The notes under the pieces are model-generated. The model was not told where the DNA came from. It saw only the letters and a list, made by a program, of their open reading frames with translations, and made no database searches. Below, piece by piece: positions 23,591 to 36,300 of a stretch of DNA of 64,000 nucleotides. The translations under genes were made by a program, and so were the position numbers. The DNA lies in the NCBI GenBank assembly GCA_007922195.1, contig ML682067.1:7754031-7818030 (forward strand). The letters run 5' to 3'. Within the stretch, counting starts at the first letter, position 1. Every line of letters starts with the position of its first letter. Source of the DNA: Podocnemis expansa. Lineage: Eukaryota; Chordata; Testudines; Podocnemididae.

Positions 23591-25899
23591 CAGACGTGGC
23601 CAAACTGTGGCTCATGAGCCGCATGCGGCTCTTTAAAGAAAAATTGCGGCTCTAGGGAGAGCGCAGGAGGGAAGGGCGCTGTGGCGGGAGACGGGCTAGA
23701 AATTTGCAGCGGTCGGGGACAGCAGAGAGGCAGCAGCGGCGGCATGGTGAGAGCTGGCAGCGGAGGAGCAGCATTGTGAGAGCTGCAGGAAAAAGCAGCG
23801 TGGTCAGAGCCGGGGGAGGGGCAGCACTGTGTGAGCGGACAGGGAAAAAGCAGCCTGGTAAGAGTAGGGAAGGGCAGCATTGTGAGACCCAGCAGGGAAA
23901 GGCAACCTCCTCAGTTAGTGGAAGGACAGGCACTCAAATTCAGTAACTGCCAGATTCTACAGTTCACCCACACAACATTAATTCTACCCTCCTTGTCTGT
24001 GTGCATTATGACACAGTCTTTAATTAGATCAGTGCATGATTTTTTAAATACTTTTCTTTTTTGATATGGTTTTCTGGGTAAATATTTTTAAAACTGGCAA
24101 CATAAATTGATCAAGAACAAGTCTACAATGAACTGCAGATAAGTGATGATAATTAGCAATATAAACCTGAAAAGTAAATGTAAACTAATTTTCTTTTTTA
24201 AAAATCACCTGGCATTTCCAGATATCCTAATATAATGCAAAATTATTTCTCTTGTATTTCTATTTTGAGAATTAAATAAGAATCATCAGAAATGACTGAA
24301 AATTGACACAAGTGTTACATCCAAAACCAGTGACTACTGTCAAAAGGTTATTAAAAAAACCCCTCTATTTAAGGAATCTTACAAGTACTTATTATGGATC
24401 ATGGTTCATTTTCAGCATGCAAAATGATTTAGACTTAGGATAGACCACCACTACTGAAAACTGGCTTTAGAAAAAAAACTCCTTAAGTCCATTGAACAAG
24501 TGTGCCTGAGACATCAGTATGTCATCTGTCTGCAGAAGGAACTGCTAGCACATTTATTTTATAAGAAAATTTTAATTAATATAACTAAGTCAATTACCAA
24601 GATAATTTACATTCACTGCAAAGTTCAATAGCAGCACTAAACTTCTACTGATTAAATAGCATTCAATATGTATTAATTCTTTTGTGTTGTTAGTCAAAAT
24701 CTATTTATATTTCAGTGCAGTCTTCATGAATGACTCTATGGGTATCTGAGCCCATTAGACGAGAGTAATTGTTGTGAAGGGCTGAGGACGGAAAATTGTG
24801 TTGTAAACTTTCTGAAAAAAAATCTCTCAATGTTGATCCAAATATTGATATTTAGAATTTATACAGTGCCTGAACCCAAACTGAATAAACTCAATGGGAT
24901 TTTTTCCATAGTATCTTCTGTGTATGGACTCCAAAGCAGTTATTGAAACTGGCTCTGATCTTGCACTTTCTGTCCCCATAAATTCTCATTGATCAGTTGT
25001 GATTCTGAACAATTGAAAAGGTGTCCCTGTGTGCATCTCTTCACAGGATTAAGATGAGATTTGCATTTTCCCTTACTATTACTCTCATTTTAAAATTAAA
25101 TGGGTCTGAGTCCTCAGACCTTTTGTCTTCACTATTTAGTGTATTTTAGTGAACAAGTTTACTGGCAGAAATATTGGCAGGGCAGTGGGGGCAATGTGGG
25201 TGCCGGGTTGGGGGGGGGAGCCAGAAGTATGGCATGGTTGGGGAGAGCAGAGAAGCAGCAGCATGGCAAGAGACGGCAGGGAAGTGGCAACGGGGAGTGG
25301 GGGAGAGAAGCGTGACATGGTCAGAGAAGCCATAGCAGATTTAGATTTTCTCAAAGGCCCTAATGCAGCGTACTCGTTAAAATAAAATCATGTTTTACAA
25401 GTCCTAAACATGATGTGGAATACTAAGAAATGAAAATACCACAGAGAAAACTATAAAACTGAACATAGATTACTTTCAATTTTTGGCACAACATACTGCT
25501 CTGAAGCATCATATTCCACAATGAAATTCAAAACATTGTGCAATACTTAGAGATCAGCATCTCAGAGAGCTTTTACCTGCTGCACTGACAAGTTACTGCC
25601 CAGATTTAAAAAAAAAAAAAAAAAAAACTTGCACAGGCCTGTAGTGTTCTACATCTAGCAACAGCTAAATTTTTACTGTATAGGCCTAGTTTCATGGTAA
25701 TCTTAAATAATTATTAGAATCTGACATTAGGGATCAATATTTGCCCCATTTTTATGATAAAATTAAAGTGAGCAATGAATTTTAAGCTGAGTAATTTTGG
25801 AGTAGATAAAAATATGTGGTTATATGCCTCAGTGCGGCTCTTGAAGGTTTAATAATTGACTTGTGCGGCTCTTGAGTTCCGTAAGTTTGGCCACCCCCG
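23591..25899. mobile_element. 2.3 kb hAT element inserted in CR1
   Basis: Ends read cagacgtggccaaactgtgg and taagtttggccacccccg, good inverted copies. The flanks atctagac (23583-23590) and atctagag (25900-25907) differ at one base. Both ends contain 'gcggctctt' blocks. G-rich modules of the type 'gcagcatggtgagagctggcag' occur as degenerate direct repeats at 23660-23890 and again at 25180-25330. The AT-rich middle (23950-25100) has no recognisable transposase. A 20-base A run is at 25608-25627. Confidence 0.82.
25608..25627. repeat. Poly(A) tract
   Basis: Twenty A residues inside the hAT element. A nested retroelement tail is possible but no duplication was found. Confidence 0.85.
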
Positions 25900-25907
25900 A
25901 TCTAGAG

Positions 25908-26090
25908 AAACTGAAGAAATGGTCTGAAGTAAGTAGAATGAAATGCAACAAGGGCAAATGCAAAGTATTCCACTCAGGAAAGAACAATCAAGTGCACACA
26001 TGAAAAATAGGAAATGATTTTCTAGGAAAGAATACTGTGGAAAGGGATCTAGGAGTCATAGTAGATCACAAACTGAATATGAGAGAATAG
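25908..26090 (+). mobile_element. CR1 LINE RT fragment, sense, part 3
   Basis: Resumes CR1 after the 2.3 kb hAT element. It reads as MKCNKGKCKVFHSGKNNQV and then ERDLGVIVDHKLNM, matching the conserved 'LGV.VD.KL' block of CR1 pol. Sequence similarity ends near 26090. Confidence 0.78.
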
Positions 26091-27480
26091 TTTTAAGGAA
26101 GATTGCACAGTATTAAAAATCTATATTTCTAATATTTCCATCCCCTCACTGAAAGGTCAGGGCAAAACATCTGTTCTTCAATATGCAAAATTTTCATGGC
26201 AAAAATGGAAACATTTCTGAACTATACACCAGCACAAATAAAGTAAAATTTGGCAAAAAGTAAGTGAGATTTATCATACATGAGAAAAAAACAATGCAGC
26301 CATTTTTCTTCTGTTGTTGTCTTATATGCATATTTCCCATGTGAGATAAGGTTCTCTTCATATAGAATCTCTATCTTAATTCCATATATCATTATCAAGT
26401 AATTTTCCTTAGTCTAAAAAGATGTCATTAATTGGTCTATTCAAACTACTTGCCTTACAGGTGGATGATATAAGAAGGGTTGTATGGGTAAGGTAGTTTC
26501 TTCTACATTCTGCTTGGGCATTTTCTTTTCCTCTGGTGATGAGTTTTGCTGCATCTGTCTTTACTTTAGAACCTGTAGTGAAAGTAATTAGTAATGTGAG
26601 CCTGGGCTCTTGCTAATAATCTATTTGCCTTTTAGGTGTATTCCTATAAAAAAATCACTCAGTTTCTTTTATACAACTAGCTGACAGTAATGACAGATGG
26701 ATCTCTACATGATATGTTATTTGCACTCATTTGAACTTTTTCCTGCAATATGGGGTTTTATGGCAGTCATCGTTCATCGATTTGGTATAAAGGTGTTTCC
26801 TGTGGTCCTGTCCAGCCATGACTTAGCACAGTCATTTTTTTTATATCAGGGCGCTTGTTCAAGCAATGAACACCATTACTGCTTTTTCCATTGTACGCTT
26901 TACTTGACGACTATGATGGAGCTGAATACAAAACACTTCTTTCATTGGAGGTAGACTTGGCAAAGCATAAATTAGTCTCTATAACTGAATGTAGGAAAGT
27001 ACCTTCTGGGTGTGGCCAGTTCTGCAGAGGCACATGTAGAAGGTGAAAAAAGGAAAAATTAAATGGTAAATAAGCTCTCATCGAAATGTCAAGGCCTACT
27101 GCTTCAATTATGTCAGTGGGCTCTATGAGTTGTCTCTACTTAGGGCTAATTCTATTGTCAGCATATGTTGACTTAGCTTCTGACGCCAATTTTTTGTGCC
27201 CTCTCAAGCCAAGAGAACATGGAGAAGTGAAGACAGCTGTCAAGTAACTGAGTTGGTTTGCTAGTCCAGTAGAGTTTCAGGACTAGGCGTGAGCCTAACT
27301 CTCAAAAATCTTGTCTATGATTCAGCTGGGAGCAGACCTCTTTGGAGCAACACTGAAATTAAAGAAGTTGAGGGAGCCTGCTCAGTCTATCCTTCCTGAA
27401 CTGTTTGAATTGACCTTGTTAACCCCCCAGATAATGATGTGCTTCACCCATCTCTGCATGTGTATACATGCCTAACATAC
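26091..27480. other. Unique sequence, nothing recognised
   Basis: No gene supported. The 85-codon frame at 26697-26954 lacks domain motifs and any promoter or splice context I can defend. Confidence 0.45.
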
Positions 27481-27484
27481 TGCA

Positions 27485-27590
27485 GTTTTCATTTCATGCA
27501 TCTAAGGAAGTGGGTTATGCCCAGAAAAGTTTATGCCTTAAATACATTTGTTAACCTCCTTGTTTGTTTTGTTCAGTCACTGTTTCCCTA
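27485..27590 (+). mobile_element. Fragment of the 'aacacggctac' chelonian repeat
   Basis: It contains 'catgcatctaaggaagtggg', a degraded 'aaagtttatgcc' block, 'aaatacatttgttaacctcc' and 'ttgtttgttttg' in the same order as the right arm of the palindrome at 4365-4460. Strongly diverged. Confidence 0.6.
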
Positions 27591-27758
27591 AAAGGAGCTA
27601 TCCTAGAGGAGACTATAAACATGTTCCTCTGATAGCTTTCAATCTGAGTATAGGAAGTGACATCAGAGGTTTTTGTTAATTGCTGATATCATCCCCCTGG
27701 AAGGAGAGGAAATATCTCATACACAGTGGTTGAGACTGAAAAAAAGTTTTATAACAAC

Positions 27759-27940
27759 CAATGTGCCCTCTAATTACTCATAGACTGTGTGTGCAAACAA
27801 TTTCTTTGTGTGAGCAAAAACATTTCTTTATGAGCACCAATATTAGCACTATTGAATTTTTTTGTGTGCACTTTATTTTGTTGTGTGCTCAGGTTTCATG
27901 ATCTGTGTGTGCACATGTGCACAGCTTAGAGGGAAGAGTG
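27759..27940. mobile_element. Non-autonomous hAT element (copy 2 of the 'ccctctaa' family)
   Basis: Ends read caatgtgccctctaattact and cttagagggaagagtg. The flanks ataacaac (27751-27758) and ttaacaac (27941-27948) match at seven of eight bases. It is a shorter internal-deletion relative of 17274-17629, sharing 'ttttattttgttgtgtg' and 'gtgcacagcttagag'. Confidence 0.82.
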
Positions 27941-28344
27941 TTAACAACTCCATGTGGGTTTCTTTCCTTTCCTTAGAGAAAAGGAAAGAGTGATCGCCTT
28001 TTGTCATTTCCTCCTCTCTATTTGCATAGGACTGCAGCATCTAGGTAGAGAGGAGAGTGGATGAGTTCTGGCACTGTGGGCCCCTTTCAGCTCTTGTGTA
28101 CACTGGCTTCTGGCAGAGTTCTCTTTGAAGCTTTGAGTTCTTATCCATTGTTGTCCATTTGTCTGAGAAACTGTAGAATTGGAATTCATATGCAGTTTGA
28201 CACCATCATCTTAGGACTGAATAGAGACTGCTTCTTCTTTTTTTTTTCTTCGCTTCTCCCCACATTACAACAGGTAATTTTGCTTTCCCTCTGCCCCCTT
28301 CTTTCCTCTTGCATGCTGTTCTCCACTGTTTGAATCTAAACAAC

Positions 28345-28535
28345 TGCTTTGACTTGCAGTAACAGTCTGACCTGATCCTATGAGTTACACTCCCCTGCTT
28401 TTATTTTGTTCCCATTTTGTAAGTTCCCCATCTTCAAGCATCTGACAAAATGGGATTTTCTCCCACAAAAGCTCATGCAATAAATAAATTGGTTAGTTTC
28501 CAAGTGCCACCAGATTCCTTGTTTGTTTTAGCCAT
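28345..28535 (+). mobile_element. Single-arm copy of the palindromic chelonian repeat
   Basis: It matches the right arm of 3968-4501 over 'gacctgatcctatgagttac', 'aagttccccatcttcaagca', 'ctcccacaaaagctcatgc' and 'aagtgccaccagattccttg'. There is no inverted partner. This shows that the ordinary unit is one arm and that the copy at 3968 is an inverted duplication. Confidence 0.8.
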
Positions 28536-31500
28536 TAAAGCATATGTTGCTTTCTGGGGAGATTATTTGGTTTGGGTGACAGGAAGATGAGTTGATTTAG
28601 CACATCCCTGCTGCATCTAAAGTTCTCCTACTCATGTGGAAAGCCCAAGAAAGAATGGGACCTACCCTGTACTCCCATATAGACACATGTCCCTCTGGGT
28701 GCAGCAGGCATTAAAGGGACAGGGAAGTGCAATTTTCACTGGATTTCCATTTGTCAATCTCTCTCTGTACCTTTAATGGCCTTCTTACATAGTGTCTGTG
28801 ACACATAGAAGCTATTGTGAACTGCAGGTATGAATCTGTTTCACGGAAGGATGTGTTTATATAACAAAAAGATTGTTGTTATAATATTGCATACATATAT
28901 TCAGGTTTCCTAGGTAGTCAACCATGAATGCAAGGAGACTAAGAAATCAAGTCACACAAGATAGTATTTTGATAACTGACATTTATGACTATAGAGGGGG
29001 ATTGCTAAGGCTATCTGAGCAATCAAGCTGGGTGGCCACTTCAAAAGGCCAAGACAAAGAACTACCATGGCTGGGAACTCCTCCAGAAACTCCAGCCTGG
29101 CATTTGGTGACTACTGGATTTCACAACTATATCTTGTTTTACAATATTTAGGAATCATAGCAGCTGTAATCTGTGGTTCCTCAATTGGCTTCCTTTTATA
29201 ATTAGTGCTGGGATGAGGTCACATAGTTTGATCCCATTTACCAAACACCCCAAAGTTTGAGTGTATTTGAATTGTGGGGAGGTTGGTTTAGCCCAATTTA
29301 GTATTTAGAGCAGTTTCTTCTATTTATCTCCCCCCCAGCCCCCACCAAAATGGTTTTGTTTTAGGTCCTAGCTGCAATATTGTGGTTTGTCAACAGATTC
29401 GTGTTCTTCAATAACCAACAGATCTTTGTGCAGCTCTACAATGACGAAGATGATTGTTCTACCTATAAGCAGTTTTAAGCTATCATGTTAATAAACAATG
29501 AAATACCTCACAACAAAATCTCTCAAAATGCTAAACATCAGATAAAATTCAGTAAACAATATAAAAAAACCACGTTACTACTTACAGAAAATGATAAAAT
29601 GCAAGTCTGGAGAACTTCTACACTTAACAACTACACCAGTTGCTTTGGAAAGAGATAATAATGGCATATTTCTGTTTGTGGTGTAAAATATTAAGAAAGA
29701 TTGGTGAATTGTCTTTCAATGTTATAGAAAAGATACTTATGCAGATTCCTATTTAAATTAAGAATCAAATTAGGCTGCATTCATTGTGAAATAGTCAAAG
29801 CATTAGTTGAGCAGGCATTTCATACTAATGATTCAGAATACAACAAATACAAGCAGACTGCACAAGAATGTTGAGATAGCCATCACTTAAAATCTTTTAT
29901 GAAAACATTAATAAAACAATGGAAAACAATGAAGAAAATGGATGAAAAGAAAGACCAGGCTACACACACACAAAGACCAGGCCAAACACACACTAAATCC
30001 CCCCCACACACATACACTAAATCCCCCCCCCCCACACACACACACAATCCCTGGTCATGAGATTTCTCATATTCCAAGATACTTATTTAAGCAAATTTTA
30101 TTTTACATGGTTCAAAACAAAAAAGAATAATTTTGCATGGATGTGAAGGGCATATTTAAGCCATAAGGGCTAATGAAGTCCTCTGTTCTCATCAATAAAC
30201 AACAAAGATAATTAGAAGGAAGAATAAAAGAATATCTATGTATACATAAAAAATAAGACATGAGACTTTTGCTGCACAAATCTATGTGAGACATAATGAT
30301 TATTCCAGTAGATCACACTGAAAAAAGATGTGAATAATAAAATTCTATGAGGTAAGATTACTGAAAGAGTATGAATCAAACAACTGGGTAATTGTGTAGT
30401 AAACATGAATTATGGTTACAGAAATACACACTTTGCTAGAGGGTATGGGATCTGCAGAGCGTAGCTACCTGCTGCTACCAGTCAATCAGCTCAGCATTGT
30501 CAGCCTCAGGGGAGCAAAATGCATCTACTGGACTTCCTTAAGAGAGAAAAAATCATGAGCATTTTTAAATGAAACTAAATTATATGGATATTTTGGTCTT
30601 CTTTTCTTTTTTTGAGCCACCCTTGCTCCTCCCCTTGGGCTGATAAAGACAACTATTGTGCCCATGCTCCTAAATTTAAGGGTAAGATGACCCTGACCCT
30701 GGCTGAAGGACCTATCACCCCCACATATGCCCATGCTCTTCCAAGAATTCATTCTGTTCCTACCCAGTTCAAACCACATAGTTCAGTTCCCAGCCCCCTC
30801 CCAGTTCAGTCTCCCCTTGGGTCAGTCCACCTAGGCTCCATCCTGAACAGTGCAACACCCCTCAGGCAATCCACTATTCCATCAAGTTAAAATGCTGCTC
30901 TGTCAGTTTAGCCCCCAAACTTCACCTCTATTCCTCCTGGGGTTGTTCATCCACTTCTACCAGGGCTGGGAGGACAGCAGAAGAATCCTCTCTCCTCTAC
31001 CTGGAGCTCCTGCCCCAGGCTAGAGTCTCTTCACCTGCTGCTCTGCCCTGTTCTAGCCTGTGTGCTTTGGGGAGTGGGAGGACCAGCAGCAATGCTTGGA
31101 CCCCAGTGCTCACAGGAGGGGAGAAGGGAGCAGAATTTCCCTGAGTCACTGAGCTCATTAGTTCCCTCCACATCTCTTTGCTCCAGTGAGAATGCCTTCT
31201 GGAGGGAGAGTGGTAGAAGTCTCAGCCTTCAGCCACTCTGGTTTTGCTGATCCAGGAGGCAGTCAGGTGGTGATGGGGGGGGTAGTCAGAAGGCTGAAAT
31301 TTGCAGAAGTGCTAGAAGTTCCTGAATCTTTGCAAGACTGGCTCCAGCCACAGCCTAAACCATGTTACTCACAAACAAATCATGGGAGTTGGCAACATTA
31401 TTTATGCTGCACATCTAAAGGTCCTTCCAACCCTGCTCATGATCCAAGTTGGGTGCCCATGTGATTTATTTTTCAGTTTTTCTTCAAAAGTTAGGAAATT

Positions 31501-32350
31501 ATATTGCAGAAAATCCTACACTGAAAGAATGTTGAGGTTACAGAGTTAAGCACTCCTACGTTTGGAAATGCCGGAGTTAGGCTGCTTGTGCAACCTTCTA
31601 TGTATGTGTTATGATACAGTCTTTAATTACTTGATCATATTGTTTTCTCACAGGACTCTTGCCTTTGTAAGCCGTAACATTCTTTCAACTTAGATTTTTT
31701 TGTATGCAATATGTATATAGTGTTCTGTCTTAAACATACAGTTTGCATTAGGCAGTTTTTAAAGCTTATTAGCTGTATTTGATTTAAGAAAGCCTGGCTG
31801 TGCTTATCCATAGTATACAAATTGCTGATCTTAAGAAGGCAGCATAATAAAATGAAGACTTTTGAAAGTAGATGCACCATTGCATGCTTTGAAAAGCTTA
31901 TTTCTTTGTAAAACATGTGTTTTTAACTTAAAAAATCATTTCCATCTTTAAAAAGACTTTACATGGTATAATAAACATGTTGACCTATTTTTTCCATTAG
32001 TCTCATGATTTATTGTCCATGGAGACAGAGGAAATACTGATTATTTTTTTTTACTTCTCATTGGTCAAAGGTTACTTCTACAGTCCACAGATCTTGCTAT
32101 TGACTAAAACAATAATCAATGTATGCTTATTATTCTTGCTGGTGGTGCTAATACTTTATGTTCTAGAATTAGATTTTTTCCAGTTGTAATCATTCTGTTT
32201 GTCATTCTGTTTTAATATGTATGTTCTCTTATGTGATTTTTAATTACCGTATAAAACACAATCGTTATGTGAGTATAGTGCAACTTTCAGATTTTATCGG
32301 TTTAATTTTTGCTGTTGCATTCACAAGCATTATAAGGGAGAAAAGCTATT
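28536..32350. other. Mostly unique sequence with low-complexity tracts
   Basis: No gene supported. It includes a CA/C-rich microsatellite cluster (29961-30052) and a moderately GC-rich stretch at 30600-31350 whose frames carry no domain motif. A short motif near 31614 (gatacagtctttaattac) resembles 24010 inside the 2.3 kb hAT element. Confidence 0.45.
29961..30052. repeat. Compound CA / C-rich microsatellite
   Basis: Alternating CA runs and C runs, including the module 'actaaatccccccc' twice. Confidence 0.85.
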
Positions 32351-32362
32351 AATTATAGTTAA

Positions 32363-32901
32363 GGCTAAGATTTAGTCATGGTTATTTTTAGTAAAAGTCA
32401 TGCGCAGGTCAGGAACAATAAACAATAATTCACTGCTTGTGTCCTGTCTGTGACTTTTATTATAAATACCCCCAATTAAATCTTAGCTGCTCCTGAAGCA
32501 TTGCTGCTCTGATGGATCTTGGGATACTGCTGCTCTGGGGAGACCTGCAGAGCAGATGATGGCTGCTTTCTGCTTCAGTGGTGGGGGCTGATTGCCCCTG
32601 ACTGGCCACTGCTATGAGGCTCCCTGGGACTACTCCCCATCAGCTTCCAGAACTGCTGCTCCATCCACTTCTCAGGCCACTCTTGGAACTGCTGTTGCCC
32701 CAGCAGTCCCTGGGGCACCCCCAGGGCTGCTGCCCAAGTGGCCCCCAGAGCTACTGCAACTGCTTCAGCAGCAAGAGGTGCAGCTGACCCAGGGGCCACT
32801 TAGGTGGCTGGCTCCAAAGCCATACCAGCCTATGCAGCTGCAGAAGTCAAAGAGGCCACAGGAAGTCACAGAAGCTGTGACTTCCATGAGAGACTGACAG
32901 C
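32363..32901. mobile_element. TTAA-flanked non-autonomous DNA element with terminal hairpin
   Basis: TTAA lies directly outside both ends (32359-32362 and 32902-32905), and the ends ggctaag and ctgacagc are weakly inverted. Near the left end, 32363-32416 and 32430-32486 form an inverted repeat around 'gtaaaagtcatg' and 'tgtgacttttattat'. The right part has 'aagtcacagaagctgtgacttcc', another short palindrome (near 32862). The body is GC-rich with CTG-type runs. TTAA targets are used by piggyBac and Kolobok transposons. Which one applies here is not decided. Confidence 0.6.
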
Positions 32902-32905
32902 TTAA

Positions 32906-33109
32906 TTATAGTCCTCACAGTGAAGAGCAGAAGTAATTTAAGATAGAAGAGATGATAGCGTAAGACATAAACAAAGATTTGGCTTACCTGGCTATGAAAA
33001 AAATGCATATATTGCTTTTACAATTTTGAAATTCTCTTAAAATGTTTGAAACTTTATCATATTGAACCTCAGAAACTTCACCACCATTGAAAGTAAAGAA
33101 GGAAACATG
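32906..33109. other. Short unique spacer
   Basis: AT-rich sequence between the TTAA element and CR1. Nothing recognised. Confidence 0.5.
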
Positions 33110-34690
33110 AGATTATAAGAATGGCCATACTGGGTCAGACTAATGGTCAGTCTAGCCCAGTATCCCATCTTCCAACAGTAGCCAGTGCCACATGCTTCAG
33201 AGTGAGTGAACAGAATGGGTAATTATCTAGTGATCTGTGCCATTGACCGTTCCCAGTCTCTAGCAAACAGCAATCCCCACCTGTCCTGTCTAATAGCCAG
33301 TAATGGACCTAACCTCTATGAGAGTGTCTAGTTCTTTTTGAAGCCTGTTATAATTTTGGCAAGGAGTTCCACAGAATGACTTACATTGTATGATGAAATA
33401 CTTGCTTCTGTTTGTTTTAAATTTGATGCCTATTAATTTCATTTGGTGTCTCCTAGTTTTTTATTAGAAGGAGTAAACAACACTTCCTTATTTACCTTCT
33501 CCACACCAGTCATGATTTTATATACCTCTATTATGTTCCCACGTAATTGTCTCTTTTCTAAGATGGAAAACCCCAGTCTTATTACTCTCTCCTCATATGG
33601 AACTTTTTTTAAACCTCTAATAATTTTAGTTGCCTTTTTCTGCACTTTTTCTAATTCCAATATATCTTTTTTTGAGATGAGGCAACCAGATGTGCATGCA
33701 GCAGCCAAGATGTGGGAGAACCATAGATCTATAAAGAGCAAATACAATATTTTCTGTTATATTACCTAGCCCCTTTCTAATGATTCTCAACATTCTGTTA
33801 ACTTTTGTTAGACACTGCACATAGAGTGGATGTTTACAGAGATTTATCCACTGTTATGCCAAGTTCTCTTTCTTGAATGGCAACAGCTAATTTAGATCTC
33901 ATCATTTTATATATATTGTTGGGATTGGGTTTTCCAATGTGTATCAATGTTGAATTTCATCTGCCGTTTTGTTACCCAGTCATCCAGTTTAGTGAGATTG
34001 GTTTGTAACTCTTTTAAATCTGCTTTGAATTTAACTATCTTGAGTAATTTTGTATCATCTACAAAGCTTTCCACCTCAATGTTTACCCCTTTTTCCAGTT
34101 CATTTGTGACTATGTTGAATAGTGCTGCTCTCAGCACAGACCCTTGAGGTTCCCTGCTATTTACCTCTCTGAATTCTGAACACTGGCCATTTATTTCTAC
34201 CCTTTGTTTCCTCTCTCTTTACCAGATACTGATCCAGGAGTGTACCTTCACTCATCATGGCTATGTCTACACTTAGAAAGTTAGTTCAAATTAATTTAAT
34301 TTGAACTAATTAATTTGAACTAATGATGATTAGTTTGAATTAAGGTCATTTGAATTAACATAGCCACACTAGAAATCCTAATTTGAACTAGCATGTCCAT
34401 GCACAGGACTTGCTAGTTCGAATTAAGTAGGGGGCACTATTGCATAGGGAAAATCAAGCTGTGGCTAATTTGAATTCACCCATCACTTTGGAGTTAAACT
34501 AGGTTTTATAACTTTCAAGTTAACTTTCATCAATTCAAACCAAGAAATGCCTTAGTTCAAATTAATGAAAGCCAGTGTGGCCATGCATTTATTTAATTCG
34601 AATTGATCCTCATTAATTTGAATTAAATTGTAAGTATAGACATACCCCCACATGACTGCTTGTTTTGCTTAAGTGCCTTTGGTGATAAGC
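33110..34690 (-). mobile_element. CR1 LINE, antisense, 3' end and RT
   Basis: It starts with the chelonian CR1 3' region (antisense 'ggccatactgggtcagac', 33123) and then runs through the RT. The minus strand encodes VQKKATKIIRGLKKVPYEER (near 33650), MVLPHLGCCMHIWLPHLKK (near 33720) and the catalytic block VESFVDDTKLLKIV (34080-34040). It is split by the MITE at 34259-34648. A last piece to about 34690 ends at 'aagtgcctttggtga'. The next CR1 portion is found at 41758. Confidence 0.88.
34259..34648. mobile_element. Hairpin MITE, TTCGAA subfamily (A/T-decayed), inserted in CR1
   Basis: Ends read ggctatgtctacactt and aagtatagacatacccc. The arms are dense in AATTTGAATTAA / TTAGTTCGAATTAA words in both orientations. 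The CR1 reading joins correctly across it at 'cactcatcat' and 'atgactgc', so the empty site can be inferred. A sister copy is at 57205-57648. Confidence 0.85.
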
Positions 34691-36290
34691 ATATTGCCTA
34701 CCTAAGAGGGGAAAGAGTACTCTATGACGCTCATCTGTGAGAAGACTCATGGGTGCCCTAGTGGGAATTGCAAGTCACCATGAGATGGGTTGGATTCAAA
34801 GCTCTGAACACAGGTCTGGCAGAACCCAGAACACCATAAAACAGTCAGAAGTTAGGGACGCCTTGTTCCCAAGCAAATAGACTCACTCTTCTTCACACCC
34901 TAAGAACACCAGACAGGGATAAACTGGCTGAAGAAGAGGGCCACTGCCAGGGCAGACTTGGTAGGAGAACTGCCCCACAGATTCCTAGTGCATTAGGGTC
35001 TTTACTGGTCCCCACGCAACCAAGACCAACCATCATTCTCAGGGGTTTGAGGTGGGATCATATATGGCAAATGAACTAAAGGAACACCTGTTGTTAAAGC
35101 CTATAAGGAAAGGGAAAATCTGTGCTCCTCAGGGAGAACAGAATGTACAGTCTATACTCTCATTGGAGCCTAGGACTTCAATATCAGGTCTTAGTGACCC
35201 ACTAGTAGGTAGTATGGGATGGCAAAGATGGGCCTTCTCTAGGTAATGCAAGCTGCATACTGTATGCTTAGTATCAAAGGTGAGTGGAAAAACTACTTTA
35301 CCGACCCTGGGAGAAACAAAGAAGAGCTCAATGAAGGGCCCTAAGGGTGGCCCCAAAACAGCCCCATAATCCTAAGCAGAGATTTAAATATTTCTGCTGG
35401 GAAACTCAGTGCAGGAAGAAATAATTGCTGAAGGTCCACCTTTGGGTTATAAGCGAGTCACTCCCGACTCCAGGGGCAGCAGGTAGAGGCCTAAAAGGAT
35501 TTTAGGGAGTGCCACCCTGAGTAGTCCCTGCAAGATAGAAATAACGTAGCCTGAACCCCTCTAGGAGTAAGGTGAGGAACTGATGGGAGATATCAGTCTC
35601 AGAGGGAATCTTCCATACAGATCCCTAGGGTAGGCAGTAGTAAATGTCACCCGGAGTATACAAAGGCCCACAGCAGCAGGATCAAAGGTGCCACTCAAAG
35701 GGGAAAAGGAGGGCCCCAATAATGTGAAAGGGGAAACACGGGAGTAAGAAGGGGACCTTACTACTCAGTTGCCCCAAGCAAACACAGTGCACATGTGACC
35801 CCGGGAACTAAGATCCAGACTAACTCTCCAAGGCTAGGGGTTTGGAGAGGAAGGGCAAATATGGTGAGGAGTTTAAAGGTAAACCCATCAGGCAATCAAC
35901 CTTCTTGCCTCCTATGAGAAAGGAACCTATTGCGAGATACATGACCTAGTAGTAGTCTAGGTCCCCAGCTCAAGAGGTCGAGGCCCTCAGGCACCCCAAT
36001 CAAAGAGAAGAGCAAATAGGTAGTGTTAAAAGGGATCAAGACTGTGAAATGGCAGCTGTAGTGCTCTACTCCGTGCACCTGGATATACAGGTGTCCTGGA
36101 GGACCTTCTTACATTACTGGTAATTTCCCAAGGTCCACCCACCTAGGGGAAGAAGAGGCAGGGCCTAGGGAAAGGTCAGGAAAAAGGGAGAGGGATCAAG
36201 CTCCCTTTATGTTGTCTATGGGACTATAACATCACTTTAGGACATAATGGTAGTATAAAGCTGAAGGGCCATAAAAGGCCTAACAGTGTG
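34691..36290. other. Unclassified part of the block inserted between two CR1 portions
   Basis: This lies between antisense CR1 (to 34690) and the rest of the composite insertion. It would be the place for the downstream genes of the minus-strand DIRS element. I cannot recognise RT, RNase H or tyrosine-recombinase motifs in any frame, all of which are broken by stops. Confidence 0.3.
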
Positions 36291-36300
36291 AGCAATCCAC

